Below are positions 48,701 to 53,749 of a DNA stretch of 64,000 bases, in pieces. The stretch is taken from assembly GCA_905221605.1 (NCBI GenBank), contig CAJNDS010002523.1:798001-862000 (forward strand), given 5' to 3'. Below the pieces are notes generated by a model that saw only the letters and a program-made list of their open reading frames with translations, was not told the DNA's origin and did not search any database. The position numbers and the translations under genes were made by a program. This stretch comes from Symbiodinium natans. Lineage: Eukaryota; Sar; Dinophyceae; Suessiales; Symbiodiniaceae. The first letter of the stretch is position 1. Each line of letters opens with the position of its first letter.

Positions 48701-51700
48701 CTAAACCCTAGACCCTAAACCCTAAACCCTAGACCCTAAACCCTAAACCCCGTAAACTTCCGGGCCTCCTGTATGATGGGCTCCACCCGAGACTTGGCCA
48801 AGGTCAGATCGATCTTCGGCCGCAGGTAGAGCTCAGCGCCTCAGTGGCCAAGGTTTGAGGTGCCTTAAACCCTAAACCCTAAACCCTAAACCCTAAACCC
48901 TAAACCCTAAACCCTAAACCCTAAACCCTAAACCCTAAACCCTAAACCCTAAACCCTAAACTCTAAACCCTAAACCCTAACCCTAAACCCTAAACCCTAA
49001 ACCCTAGCCCTAAACCCTAAACCCTAAACCCTAAACCCTAAACCCTAAACCCTAAACCCTAAACCCTACAACCCTAAACCCTAAACCCTCATCTCAGAAC
49101 GCGGCGTGTCTCAAGGGAGATCTTCCGGTCCTCGATGAGGCGGATGCCTGCGTGGCGACTCCCCGTCTGCTTAAGGGTTTAGGGTTTAGGGTTGGGGTGT
49201 AGGGTTTGTAGGGTTTAGGGTTTGGGGTTTTAGGGGTTTTAGGGGTTTTAGGGGTTTAGGGGTTTAGGGGTTTAGGGGTTTAGGGGTTTAGGGGTTTAGG
49301 GGTTTAGGGGTTTCGGGGTTTCGGGGTTTAGGGTTCAGGGTAGTGTTGGGTAGTTTTTTTTCTTTTTTTTGGGAGGGGGGGGGGGGGGGGGGTTCATGCT
49401 GCTACCTGGCTACCAGGGTTCAATGCTGTCTAATTGAAGCGCTTAGGATGTTACAGGGGCTTTCAGGCCCCTAAGCCCCAAACCCTAAACCCTAAACCCT
49501 CAACCCTAAACCCTCAACCCTAAACCCTAAACCCTAAACCTAAACCCTAAACCCTAAACCCTAAACCCTAAACCCTAAACCCTAAACCCTAAACCCTAAA
49601 CCCTAAACCCTAAACCCTAAACCTTCCGAGACAGCTTCTTTGTCGGGCGCGAGCAGGCACCTAAAGAAATTGAGGCCAGGCTCTGGTGTCTGGCTTGAAG
49701 GTACCAGCACTTCGGATGGGTTTAGGGTTTAGGGTTTGGGGTTTGGGGTTTGGGGTTTGGGGTTTAGGGTTTAGGGTTTAGGGTTTAGGGTTTAGGGTTT
49801 AGGGTTTAGGGTTTAGGGTTCGGGTTTAGGGTTTAGCGCTTAGGGGTTTACGGTTTAAGGTTTAGGGGTTTAGGGGTTGTATTACTGCACTTATGAGCCC
49901 CCTAAGTCCTCTAAGTAGGTTCCAAGTAGACGCATGATTGTACACTTTACACCCTACAGTAAACCCTAAACCTTTAAACCCTAAACCCTGAACCCTAGGG
50001 AACCTGCGGACCCCAACCGAAAACCACGGCCACAACTTCAAGCGTCGGCCCCGCTGGCCCTGGATTTTTGGGTTTCTCGTAGGGTTGTTCCATGTTCCAT
50101 GGTCCATTAGTAAGGGCCCTTAAGAGGGCTTTGGGGCTGTGGTTTAGGGTTCAGGGCTTGGGGTAACTTCATAGGGGCCCTTAAACGGGGACCCCATATA
50201 TAAACTTATATACCCGTTATGAACGATATGAAACCCAAGGGCCCATACGTCGGAACCCTTCAGAGGAAATAAGGGACCATTTTAAGGGCCTATGTAACTA
50301 CCCTTAGAAACTAGACCCAAGGATAACCTAGGAGCCTTGGTCCAAAAGTGTACACTTTCAGTGTTATAGGGGATTATAGTGTCACAAAAAGTGTAAAGTG
50401 TACTTACTCAGCTACTAAGGAACAAACAGGGTGCCGGTGTGGTTTAAAGCTCGTCTTGTGCCTACTCTGGGTCCTGGCAAATTTAACGAGTTGCCACCAG
50501 ACACCGGCCAGGGATTCAGAAGTGGGCACTGAGGGCGCAGTGAACGGTGGAAGTCTGGGCCAACCACCCGGAAAGCCTAAACCCTATACAGCCTTGAAAT
50601 AAAGGATGCCCTTTTTTGCATAAAAGGGGCTTATAAGGGAACCTAAACCCCGAAAAAGGGAATAAGGGTACGACTGGGCAGCCTAAAAACAACCCAAAGT
50701 CTAAGCCCCAACCCTAGACCATAAACCTTATAAACCTCAAACCCTAAACCCTAAACCCCGAAACCCTAAACAGGGCCATCCTTTCACCTCCTTCCCTTGG
50801 GGAAGGCACACCCCAACCCCCAGAACCGATTCCTTGTCGCAGGGGTTCGAGGTTCCAGACACCCTCAGCCCGAAACCCTAAACCCTAACCATAACCCTAA
50901 ACCCTAAACCCTAAACCCTAAACCCTAAACCCTAAACCCTAAACCCTAAACCCTACTTAGGTTCTAAAGTTTAGGTGGGATGCTGGGGCCTGGAAGTGAG
51001 CCGCAAGAGGCCCTAAGGGCCTTTTGGCGGTTTAGGGTTTAGGGTTAGGTTCTAGGGGTTTACGGTTTAGAGATTATACTAGCAAAGGAGATATCTTCCG
51101 ATATTCGCACGCAAGCGGAGCCTAACCCTTTATACGCAAGAACCGATTGTCAGACGCTTACGTCATTGAGGGTTTCGGGTTTACTTTTGGGTTTAAGGGT
51201 TAGGGTTTAAGGCTTTAGGGCCGAGGGTTTATAGGTTTCAGGGGTTAAGGCTTTGGTCTGTAGATTGATTGCAAAGCTAACAAGGCATGAAAGCTTCATA
51301 CTTGAGGGTTCACGGGACGGCACTAACCCCACGTCTGATGCTCACGACTGGCCACAGGTTGCCCCAAGTAGTACAATTTGGGCTTTACAACCCCAGTTAC
51401 AACCAAAACCTTCAGGCCAGGGTCTTAGGGTATTCGTTTAAGGGTTTAAGCGTTTGCGGTTTAATGATGCTTCTGGGTAACTACCCTGAAACCCTATACG
51501 GTCAAGGCTTGTTATTATATGGTAGCCCAGTAACCATACTACAAGACAGGCACCCTGTTTTGGGTTGGTTGATTTAATTCCCAGAGGGTCCATTTGTAGT
51601 ACTATTATGGAATTAGGTACCCCAAAACCCTATTTAGTATGGCTTTTGGGTACCTAATTCCATAATAGTAATACAAATGGATCCTCTGGGATTAAAAGGG

Positions 51701-52404
51701 AACCCAGAACCCAAACAAAAAAAGGCAAAGGGTACCACTGGGCTGTCAGGGTTCTCTTGAGTTACCCTAAACCCTAAACCCTAAACTCCCTAAACCCTAA
51801 ACCCTAAACGCTTAACCCTAAACCCTAAACCCGAAACCCTAAACCCTAAACCCTGAACCCTAAACTTGATGTGGGGTTTAGGAAGCCTCTGCCCCTGGAC
51901 CTCGCAGTCTAGACGCGCTCGGGCGGACAGCTCGCGCTCCGCGCCGTCTTGCTCGGTGGCACCTTGCAGTCCTCGCAGGCCTGCGTGGCACGTGCTGGGA
52001 CAGGGTTTAGGGTTTAGGGTTTAGGGTTTAGGGTTTAGGGTTTAGGGTTTAGGGTTTAGGGTTTAGGGTTTAGGGTTTAGGGTTTAGGGCTTAGGGCTTA
52101 GGGCTTGGGGTTTAGGGTTTAGGGTTTAGGGCTTGGGGTTTAGGGTTTGGGGTTCAGAGTTTAGGGTACCCTAAATCCTAAACAGCCTTGAGCCCTAAAT
52201 TCTCCTTTCTCAGCCCTAAACCCGGAACACCCTAAACTCTAGAACCTACCTCACACTCAGCCTCAACCCCCGAACACCTTAGAACTCTAGAGCCTAACCT
52301 CAGCCCTAAACCCTAGCCCAAAACCCTCAGAACCCCTCAACCCTAAACCCTGCCGAAACAGCCTCGGCACCGGTGGCGGCAAGATCGCCAGTGTCCTCTG
52401 TCAT
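17500..52404 (-). CDS. hisD: histidinol dehydrogenase, at least 26 tiny exons in telomere-repeat introns
   Basis: Oxidises L-histidinol to L-histidine with NAD+ and Zn2+, the end of histidine biosynthesis. Read exon by exon on the minus strand from an ATG at 52404 to a TAA at 17500. Family motifs appear in the right order: FHEAQ, VETMPG, VGLYVPGG, ATPAKLAGC, ATPPR, AGGAQAI, GPGNQ, IDMPAGPSE, LLSQ|AEHGPDSQ, YGPEHL, NAGSVFVG, PESCGDYASGTNH, GYARQYGG, ITVQ, EAH. The zinc ligands and catalytic Glu-His known from the E. coli enzyme are present. All testable exon phases join, and no stop falls in any exon. About 17 of the introns begin GC, the rest GT; all end AG, mostly AG|G. Coding is about 1.34 kb of 34.9 kb. 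Three stretches (after VETMPG, after PSE, after DSQ) were not located. No plastid leader is evident. Individual exons are listed separately. Confidence 0.85.
17772..17806 (-). CDS. hisD: hisD exon 28 (zinc ligand EAH)
   Basis: TTGCAG acceptor, reading TIADVEELEAH plus AG; GC donor. Aligns residue for residue with ET.A..E.L.AH of the family; this His is the last zinc ligand. Confidence 0.9.
18422..18491 (-). CDS. hisD: hisD exon 27
   Basis: CAG|G start, reading YLKYITVQKLTPAGLKRVGP then CVE (family F.K.ITVQ.LT..GL...GP); donor GTGGAC. Brackets CCCTAAA and TTTAGGG. Confidence 0.95.
18952..19003 (-). CDS. hisD: hisD exon 26
   Basis: AAG|GC start, reading LPTSGYARQYGGVSTD plus AC (family LPT.GYA..Y.GVS.D); GT donor. 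Confidence 0.95.
19599..19712 (-). mobile_element. MITE family A, copy 2 (114 bp)
   Basis: TA-flanked; left inverted repeat shortened by about six bases. It sits exactly at the TA of a CCCTAAA repeat: removing it restores GCCCTAAACCC. Confidence 0.9.
20037..20252 (-). pseudogene. non-LTR-type reverse transcriptase fragment with telomere-like insertion
   Basis: The minus strand reads GVSLDLFKAYNTLP, the RT motif A pattern (DL.KA.D.+PR), then a 45-bp telomere-like insert (20116-20160), then NTLPRKVLGWTNSKLGMDSL. A perfect 12-bp repeat GGCAAGGTGTTG (20104-20115 and 20161-20172) flanks the insert, so removing the insert plus one copy restores continuous RT sequence. Only motif A and its surroundings remain. 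It lies in the hisD intron between exons 25 and 26. Confidence 0.75.
20565..20684 (+). mobile_element. MITE family A, copy 3 (120 bp)
   Basis: Full 16-bp inverted repeats, TA on both sides; inserted in the TA of GGGTTTAGGG. Confidence 0.92.
20718..20768 (-). CDS. hisD: hisD exon 25 (GDYASGTNH)
   Basis: GAAG|GC start, reading PYAPESCGDYASGTNH plus T; GT donor (GTCGTC). The Asp of GDY is a zinc ligand. A family A MITE ends 33 bp to the left. Confidence 0.96.
21214..21345 (+). repeat. TTTAGGG array (about 18 copies, one interruption)
   Basis: Tandem TTTAGGG with a single TTTA insertion near 21314. Confidence 0.95.
21866..21908 (-). CDS. hisD: hisD exon 24
   Basis: AAAG|G start, reading AYLEGVVNAGSVFV plus G; GC donor. 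Family pattern NAGSVFLG with exact spacing from exon 23. Confidence 0.94.
22587..22629 (-). CDS. hisD: hisD exon 23 (catalytic PEH)
   Basis: AAG|G start, reading YGPEHLCLQTANPE; AG|GC donor. Glu-His of PEHL is the catalytic pair in the E. coli enzyme. The left flank is TTTAGGG, an exception to the bracket rule. Confidence 0.95.
23389..23411 (-). CDS. hisD: hisD exon 22 (23 nt)
   Basis: CAG|G start, reading AAVSFSN plus GG, completing Gly with exon 23; GC donor (GCTCCA). Matches EA...SN. before APEHL in the family. Brackets CCCTAAA and TTTAGGG. Confidence 0.9.
24271..24315 (-). CDS. hisD: hisD exon 21
   Basis: CAG acceptor, reading QALSKSFVIVVESLE (family .LS.S.I.V...L), AG|GC donor. Brackets CCCTAAA and TTTAGGG. 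Confidence 0.85.
24376..24440 (+). repeat. TTTGGGG variant telomeric block
   Basis: About eight TTTGGGG units between TTTAGGG units. Confidence 0.85.
24446..24860 (-). pseudogene. unidentified coding fragment, apparently frameshifted
   Basis: The longest unique coding-like piece outside satellites. One frame reads GASTDLQYGKRRRIIMLGKH; downstream the coding character moves to the next frame, reading DDKWFVEGIGFLLQIDDTII on to ELADLVLSC and a stop. Roughly 125 residues together. Lies in a hisD intron, hisD-sense, with TTTAGGG on both sides, which is not the exon-type bracket. Probably a decayed or captured gene piece. No family recognised. Confidence 0.4.
25082..25172 (+). repeat. short tandem repeat, about 20-bp unit
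   Basis: Three to four diverged copies of a CAAACTTGCGCCGTTACCAT-like unit (variants AAGTTTGCGTCGTTACCAG and AAGAACGCGCAGTGACCAG). Confidence 0.6.
25689..25733 (-). CDS. hisD: possible hisD exon between exons 20 and 21
   Basis: AAG acceptor, reading PSTLVLDIQGAEITK, AG|GC donor, phase 0 at both ends, exon-type telomeric brackets. Fits part of the missing segment after DSQ (family VVLV......), but residue similarity is weak. About 16 further residues before exon 21 remain unlocated. Confidence 0.35.
27108..27186 (+). repeat. TTTAGGG array (about 11 copies)
   Basis: Perfect tandem TTTAGGG. Confidence 0.95.
27464..27560. mobile_element. MITE family B, copy 1 (97 bp)
   Basis: Long imperfect hairpin with ends GGGATGTTC / GAACATCCC and inner arms around ACAGTC / GACTGC and AGGGATT / AATCCCT. 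Related copies lie at 56472 and 63384. Confidence 0.85.
27640..27715 (-). other. exon-like island in a hisD intron
   Basis: The minus strand reads APFLAGTDFRPYVGKLRVEF with a CAG|G acceptor; brackets CCCTAAA and TTTAGGG. No match to HisD that I can see. Confidence 0.3.
27908..28077. mobile_element. element flanked by 17-bp direct repeats
   Basis: GAGTCCTCTGGATGTAG occurs at about 27911-27927 and again at about 28062-28078, enclosing some 130 bp that include a T-run, AATCCTTATCATAAGGG and a G-run. This looks like an insertion with a target duplication. Confidence 0.5.
28840..29090. other. unique island with exon-type brackets, coding on either strand
   Basis: Plus strand: an open frame with a hydrophobic stretch FWLALATLTFWASVLFGVAV then Cys-rich residues to a stop at 29074. 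Minus strand: TPNKTEAQKVKVARANQK with a CAG acceptor and AG|GC donor. I cannot decide between them. Confidence 0.3.
29328..29388. repeat. TA-rich microsatellite
   Basis: Alternating TATAAA and (TA)n/ATACATATA tracts. Confidence 0.9.
29804..29827 (-). CDS. hisD: hisD exon 20 (24 nt, AEHGPDSQ)
   Basis: CAG|G start, reading AEHGPDSQ, one of the strictest HisD motifs; the His is a zinc ligand. Donor GTTGTA. Brackets CCCTAAA and TTTAGGG. Confidence 0.95.
30133..30268 (+). mobile_element. MITE family C, intact copy
   Basis: Ends GGAGGGACCCTTATAAGGG / AGGGTCCC...GGTCCCTCC form inverted repeats; 136 bp. Family members at 10019 (split) and 33187. Confidence 0.8.
30519..30590 (-). CDS. exon-like island inside the intron between hisD exons 19 and 20
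   Basis: AG|GCC start, reading AKARTDMEAGYLNELTQKLL then DSYQ, with an AG|GC donor; 72 nt, phase 0 at both ends, exon-type telomeric brackets. If included it would split the LLSQ|AEHG active-site motif in frame. The plus strand also reads LFVLEVDGWSKP with a GTAAGA donor, so it may belong to another transcript or be fortuitous. Confidence 0.3.
30716..30771 (-). CDS. hisD: hisD exon 19 (LLSQ exon)
   Basis: AAG|GC start, reading IFDTTSDAAFVVADLLSQ; AG|GC donor. The Gln of LLSQ is a zinc ligand in the E. coli enzyme. Brackets CCCTAAA and TTAGGG. Confidence 0.93.
31474..31511 (-). CDS. hisD: hisD exon 18 (IDMPAGPSE exon)
   Basis: GAG|G start, reading AAVSIDMPAGPS plus GA, GC donor (GCAGCT). The following VLVIAD-like link (about 6 codons, requiring a microexon of 3n+2 nt) was not found between here and exon 19. 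Confidence 0.93.
31961..32003 (-). CDS. hisD: hisD exon 17
   Basis: CAG|G start, reading YVTAAKMLLQANEE (family FVT.AK); AG|GC donor. Confidence 0.93.
32290..32395. mobile_element. inverted-repeat element with a G20 tract
   Basis: AGTAACCATACTATAACAAGGGTACCCC..., then G20 (32331-32350), then GGTTCCCATTTATAAGGGAACC. Shares AGTAACCATACTA with the foldback at 51521. Confidence 0.5.
32725..32753 (-). CDS. hisD: hisD exon 16 (GPGN exon, 29 nt)
   Basis: GCAG|GTG start, reading VHKITGPGN plus CA, completed to Q by exon 17; GC donor (GCTCCT). GPGN is the nucleotide-site loop of the family. Brackets CCCTAAA and TTTAGGG. Confidence 0.9.
33187..33319 (-). mobile_element. MITE family C, copy 3
   Basis: Reverse orientation of the 30133 copy, with the same GGGACC and CTACTTAGGTAT landmarks. 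Confidence 0.75.
34473..34592 (-). mobile_element. MITE family A, copy 4 (120 bp)
   Basis: Perfect 16-bp ends, TA duplication, inserted at the TA of GGGTTTAGGG. Confidence 0.93.
35005..35103. mobile_element. MITE family D, copy 2
   Basis: Inverted ends GGGTCCTGAGTACCTAGTA / TACGTACCTAGGACCC; 99 bp. Confidence 0.8.
35307..35342 (-). CDS. hisD: hisD exon 15
   Basis: GAG|G start, reading AALAFGTETCPK (E. coli-like AALAFGSESVPK); GC donor (GCGCGA). Only 12 codons. Confidence 0.93.
35880..35945 (-). CDS. hisD: hisD exon 14 (GGAQAI exon)
   Basis: CAG|GTT start, reading VVYAAKRAGATKILKAGGAQ then AI; GC donor (GCCATC). Brackets CCCTAAA and TTTAGGG. Confidence 0.93.
36364..36411 (-). CDS. hisD: hisD exon 13
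   Basis: Reads IVLATPPRADGSICPE (family IV.ATPP...G.I.PE). Acceptor GAG|A, GC donor (GCCACG). Left bracket CCCTAAA; the right flank is CCCTAAA-like too, an exception to the usual pattern. Confidence 0.93.
37724..37766 (-). CDS. hisD: hisD exon 12
   Basis: GAG|G start, reading YMLATPAKLAGCKE (family LML..PA..AGC.E). GC donor (GCTGCG). Brackets CCCTAAA and TTTAGGG. Confidence 0.93.
37908..38045 (+). repeat. diverged 20-22-bp tandem repeat
   Basis: Repeats of ATATGAATTTAAAAGGGATC with variants (GATGAG for GATCC), about six copies. It runs into the 248-bp repeat. A run of about 18 C precedes it near 37837. Confidence 0.75.
38074..39030. repeat. 248-bp tandem repeat, almost four copies
   Basis: ATGGTTTCGG recurs at 38213, 38461, 38708 and 38956 (247-248 bp apart). 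Each unit carries GGAGCCTCCGGGCCGGGGCC and a hairpin GAAACCA..TGGTTTC. The minus-strand open frame in each unit (MVSFNPTRGWSRSPPRP...) shifts frame between copies, so it is not a conserved gene. Lies in the hisD intron between exons 11 and 12. Confidence 0.9.
39457..39830. repeat. 42-bp minisatellite, nine copies
   Basis: CCCGCGTTCTTCTGCGTGGG recurs at 39457, 39499, 39541, 39583 and on, every 42 bp. As 42 is a multiple of three, both strands stay open: plus reads PAFFCVGP..VSVG repeats, minus GPTQKNAGLPETQF repeats (frame 39525-40007, 160 codons). Copies differ mostly at amino-acid-changing sites, which argues against selection on protein. Confidence 0.9.
40589..40881 (+). other. unique island with long open frames
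   Basis: A plus frame reads HLEEADQKTSKFSLLHYRTF then LAHNCTHSK and on to a TGA at 40881; the opposite strand is open too. Charged and protein-like, but unrecognised and inside a hisD intron. Confidence 0.25.
41251..41300 (-). CDS. hisD: hisD exon 11 (VGLYVPGG exon)
   Basis: GTCAG|G start, reading AVGLYVPGGTAVLPSTA, the most diagnostic HisD motif. Ends in phase 2 with donor GTGACC. Confidence 0.95.
42641..42679 (-). CDS. hisD: hisD exon 10 (VETMPG exon)
   Basis: Reads KKKQPLRVETMPG (family VET.PGV). The acceptor CAG lies 9-12 bases from a G42 run, which is C42 in the sense strand and thus a pyrimidine tract. Donor GTCGAG. The roughly 11 residues expected next (V.C....RP..) were not found between 41301 and 42640. 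Confidence 0.85.
42688..42729 (+). repeat. uninterrupted G42 tract
   Basis: Forty-two consecutive G. In hisD sense it is C42, ending nine bases from the exon 10 acceptor region, so it may act as a pyrimidine tract. Confidence 0.95.
42795..42905. repeat. AT-rich microsatellite
   Basis: (TA)n, AATAT and TTTAT repeats. Confidence 0.9.
42906..42994 (+). repeat. GGGGCTGGGCTGGATG minisatellite, left block
   Basis: Four to five diverged copies of a roughly 19-bp unit. A matching block in the same orientation lies at 43442-43640, outside the foldback arms. Confidence 0.8.
42995..43441. mobile_element. foldback element with near-perfect core hairpin
   Basis: Outer arms match: CATAGATGG.CCAACC at 42995 against GGTTGGACCATCTATG ending 43441, and CTTATCTGTGTCACAT against its complement near 43370. 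The core (43194-43260 and 43264-43334, 3-base loop) pairs almost throughout. AT-rich arms with a GC-rich tip. No coding capacity. Confidence 0.9.
43442..43640 (+). repeat. GGGGCTGGGATGGA minisatellite, right block
   Basis: Diverged repeats of GGATGGAGGGGGGCTGG-like units, purine-rich. Reading frames here are glycine-, tryptophan- or proline-rich artefacts. Confidence 0.85.
43799..43867 (-). CDS. hisD: hisD exon 9 (FHEAQ exon)
   Basis: CAG|GTG start, reading VDPKVGAALDTAYDNV then RRFHEAQ, the HisD helix ending FH.AQ. GC donor (GCTGTT). Brackets CCCTAAA and TTTAGGG. Confidence 0.88.
44246..44329. mobile_element. MITE family D, copy 3
   Basis: Ends GGGTCCTAAGTACCTAT / ATGTAGGTACTTCGGACC. Confidence 0.8.
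44640..44725. other. exon-like island in a hisD intron
   Basis: The plus strand reads FAVRVAHLPEIVESWSRQMM; the minus strand LDPNNHLARHHLATPRLDD. Exon-type brackets. Undecided. Confidence 0.25.
44811..45045 (-). other. proline/alanine-rich coding-like island
   Basis: The minus strand is open for about 75 codons with GC-rich codons (AEAMIRPLADLRMGSMASYS, then a PMPMPPPPP run). Exon-type brackets. A second minus frame is also open, so this could be low-complexity sequence. Lies between hisD exons 8 and 9. Confidence 0.3.
45353..45394 (-). CDS. hisD: hisD exon 8 (tentative)
   Basis: AG|GAC start, reading DDLVVDVATTPWPK, with an AG|GC donor. Phase 0 at both ends. Inserted between exons 7 and 9 it makes the KF-to-FH distance 40 residues, against 39 in my recollection of the E. 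coli protein. The residues themselves are variable in the family. Confidence 0.5.
45604..45723 (-). mobile_element. MITE family A, copy 5 (120 bp)
   Basis: Ends CAGGGTGGGACCCCCT / AGGGGGCCCCACCCTG, TA on both sides. Confidence 0.92.
46085..46165 (+). mobile_element. MITE family F copy
   Basis: GTGCCCTTTTTGG ... TTTTAAGGGAACC..AAACCCCCAAAAAAAGGGCATAAGGGCCTAC. Confidence 0.55.
46771..46810 (-). CDS. hisD: hisD exon 7
   Basis: GAG|G start, reading YSKKFEGATISPA (family pattern YTKKFDG), GC donor (GCTTGG). Brackets CCCTAAA (left) and TTAGGG/TTTGGGG (right). Confidence 0.75.
47044..47061 (-). CDS. hisD: hisD exon 6, tentative 18-nt microexon
   Basis: Lies where HisD needs the RGD.A...Y link. 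CAG acceptor and a perfect GTAAGT donor. In phase between exons 5 and 7 it gives RGIRQW, two residues short of the usual link; a neighbouring frame gives DSAV, closer to the family but out of phase. Either the exon is diverged or the true one was missed. Confidence 0.35.
47467..47582 (-). mobile_element. MITE family A, copy 6 (116 bp)
   Basis: Full inverted ends and TA flanks; four bases missing in the interior. Confidence 0.92.
48758..48839 (-). CDS. hisD: hisD exon 5 (start of the conserved core)
   Basis: Reads AELYLRPKIDLTLAKSRVEP then IIQEARK: the RP.ID...V.PI....R pattern of the HisD N-terminus. Acceptor CTGAG|G, donor GTTTAC. 82 nt, the longest exon. Confidence 0.7.
48866..49090 (-). 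repeat. CCCTAAA array (about 31 copies)
   Basis: Long tandem array with a few shortened units, lying between hisD exons 4 and 5. Confidence 0.95.
49103..49147 (-). CDS. hisD: hisD exon 4
   Basis: CGCAG|GC start, reading IRLIEDRKISLETR, with a GC donor (GCGTTC). The phase joins exon 5 as ...ETRRAELYLRPKID, like the region before the HisD core. Brackets CCCTAAA and TTTAGGG. Confidence 0.6.
49225..49330 (+). repeat. TTTAGGGG variant telomeric block
   Basis: About a dozen 8-bp TTTAGGGG units, the last ones TTTCGGGG. Confidence 0.9.
49540..49621 (-). repeat. CCCTAAA array (about 11 copies)
   Basis: Perfect array directly abutting hisD exon 3's donor site. Confidence 0.95.
49623..49660 (-). CDS. 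hisD: hisD exon 3
   Basis: A pyrimidine-rich acceptor (TTTCTTTAG|G) precedes CLLAPDKEAVSE; donor GTTTAG. Phases fit exons 2 and 4. Bracketed by CCCTAAA (left) and TTTAGGG (right). Confidence 0.5.
50346..50418 (+). mobile_element. MITE family E, diverged copy
   Basis: Shares AGTGTACACTTTCAGT..ATAGGGGATTATAGT and ACTCAGCTACTAAG with the copy at 59655; left end degraded. Confidence 0.6.
50605..50690 (+). mobile_element. MITE family F copy
   Basis: ATGCCCTTTTTTGC..GGGGCTTATAAGGGAACC..AAACCCCGAAAAAGGGAATAAGGGTAC. Confidence 0.6.
51521..51748. mobile_element. foldback element (about 228 bp)
   Basis: The core arms CCCAGAGGGTCCATTTGTAGT... and its complement ...ACAAATGGATCCTCTGGG pair over nearly 48 bp around a 23-bp loop. 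Outer parts (TAGCCCAGTAACC / GGTACCACTGGGCTG) also match inversely. Confidence 0.85.
51919..51980 (-). CDS. hisD: hisD exon 2 (tentative)
   Basis: AG|GCC start, reading ACEDCKVPPSKTARSASCPP plus two bases, with a GC donor. Ends in phase 2, which fits exon 3. Not conserved, so support is splice sites, phase and the TTTAGGG bracket on the right. Confidence 0.45.
52003..52090 (+). repeat. TTTAGGG array (about 12 copies)
   Basis: Perfect array, right bracket of hisD exon 2. Confidence 0.95.
52363..52404 (-). CDS. hisD: hisD exon 1 (start codon)
   Basis: ATG then TEDTGDLAATGAE, 14 codons, ending GAG before a GC donor (GCTGTT). Left bracket CCCTAAA, right bracket a TTTAGGG unit. Phase 0 joins exon 2. 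The N-terminal part is not conserved in the family, so the start is inferred from the phase chain and the first in-frame ATG. Confidence 0.5.
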
Positions 52405-52508
52405 GGGATGTAGGGTTTAGCGCACAAGGGCTTCTCAAATAGTCGGGTTTAGGGTTTGGGTTTTGGGCTGGGGTATATGTATATAATTACATAAATATAT
52501 GAGAAGAA

Positions 52509-52560
52509 ATGTATGTATGTATGTATGTATGTTTGTTTGTTTGTATGTATGTATATATGG
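52509..52560 (+). repeat. (ATGT)n microsatellite
   Basis: ATGTATGTATGT with a GTTTGTTT stretch. Confidence 0.9.
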
Positions 52561-53210
52561 GGCTTAGGGGATGACTTTGACCCAGGGGAATTCCCGAATC
52601 CCAAACAGCTTCCTAACCCACCCCTAAAATTCCTAAGACTCGTAAATCCTAGACCCCTATACCCTTTACCCAGAGTTTTGGGTTTTGGGGCTTCGGGTTT
52701 TGGAGGTTAGGGTTTAGGGTTCCCCTAAACCCGGAACCCGAAACCCCGCACCCTAACGAACCTGGCTCCGGAGCACAGCTGGCCCTAAGATATTAGGGGT
52801 TAGGGGGGTTTTGTTACTCGTATCCCCAACGACGCCCCGTAGATACATTCACCAATACGTCTAACGAAGGCCGCAAGGTTTAGGGTTTAGGGTTTAGGGT
52901 TTGGGGTATGGGTTTCAGGGATTAGGGATTTCTTACTTTGAGGCTATTGGGCCCGAAGACCTTATTGAAAGGGTCTCGGGCTATTTTGAGCCCTACAGGG
53001 GAAGGTCTGCCCGGGGGGGGGGGGGGGCGGGGTTTAGGGTTTGACGGGGTTAGGGTTTCAGAAAGAAAGTCGGCCCAAATCCTAAACCCCCTCAAAATCT
53101 CAACCCTGAACCCTAAACCCTAAACTCAGGGCCTAGGCCGCCCCCTTACGGCCCCCTACGTTAAGGCCTTCCACCTCGATGGCGCAAGCCGACCTAGGTC
53201 GCTCGCCCGC

Positions 53211-53268
53211 CTCCCACAGCATGGGGGTCGGTAGCGCCCACGATGGGCCGGTACCGGAACACGTTCTC
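53211..53268 (-). CDS. candidate exon, gene upstream of hisD
   Basis: CCGAG|GAG start, reading ENVFRYRPIVGATDPHAVG with GC-ending codons, AG|GC donor. Left bracket CCCTAAA; the right flank is a short CCCTAAA unit. Not recognised; strand chosen on codon use. Confidence 0.35.
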
Positions 53269-53717
53269 CTCGGTCCCTTATAATGTATTTACCCTAAACC
53301 TCCCATGAGGCCCCTGTGGCCCCTGTGCCTGTGGCCCTGTGGCGCTCGCATGGCCCTCCTGACCCTGGCCCCCCCCCTGGCCCCCTGAACTGAACTGTTT
53401 GGGAGAAACCCCGACCCCCCCTACAATTGCTTTGACTCTCGGACCCAACCCCGAACGTCATGAAACTGAATAAGTTTTTAGAAGTGGACTGTTGCCTTGA
53501 GTTTAGGCCTAAACCTAAAAGGAATAGGTTTGGGTGGCTTTGCCGCCTCGGACGGCGTGGGGTGGGAGAAAAGTGTTAGATGGCCCTCCACAATCGGGCC
53601 AAAGCTGCTCTTCGCACCTCACGAAGCTTTCGAGCTTGTTCCGAAACCTAACCTTCACAGCACCTACGCCCTATCACAGCAAACCCTATAAACCCTAAAC
53701 CCTATAAAACCTAAACC

Positions 53718-53749
<32 letters not shown>

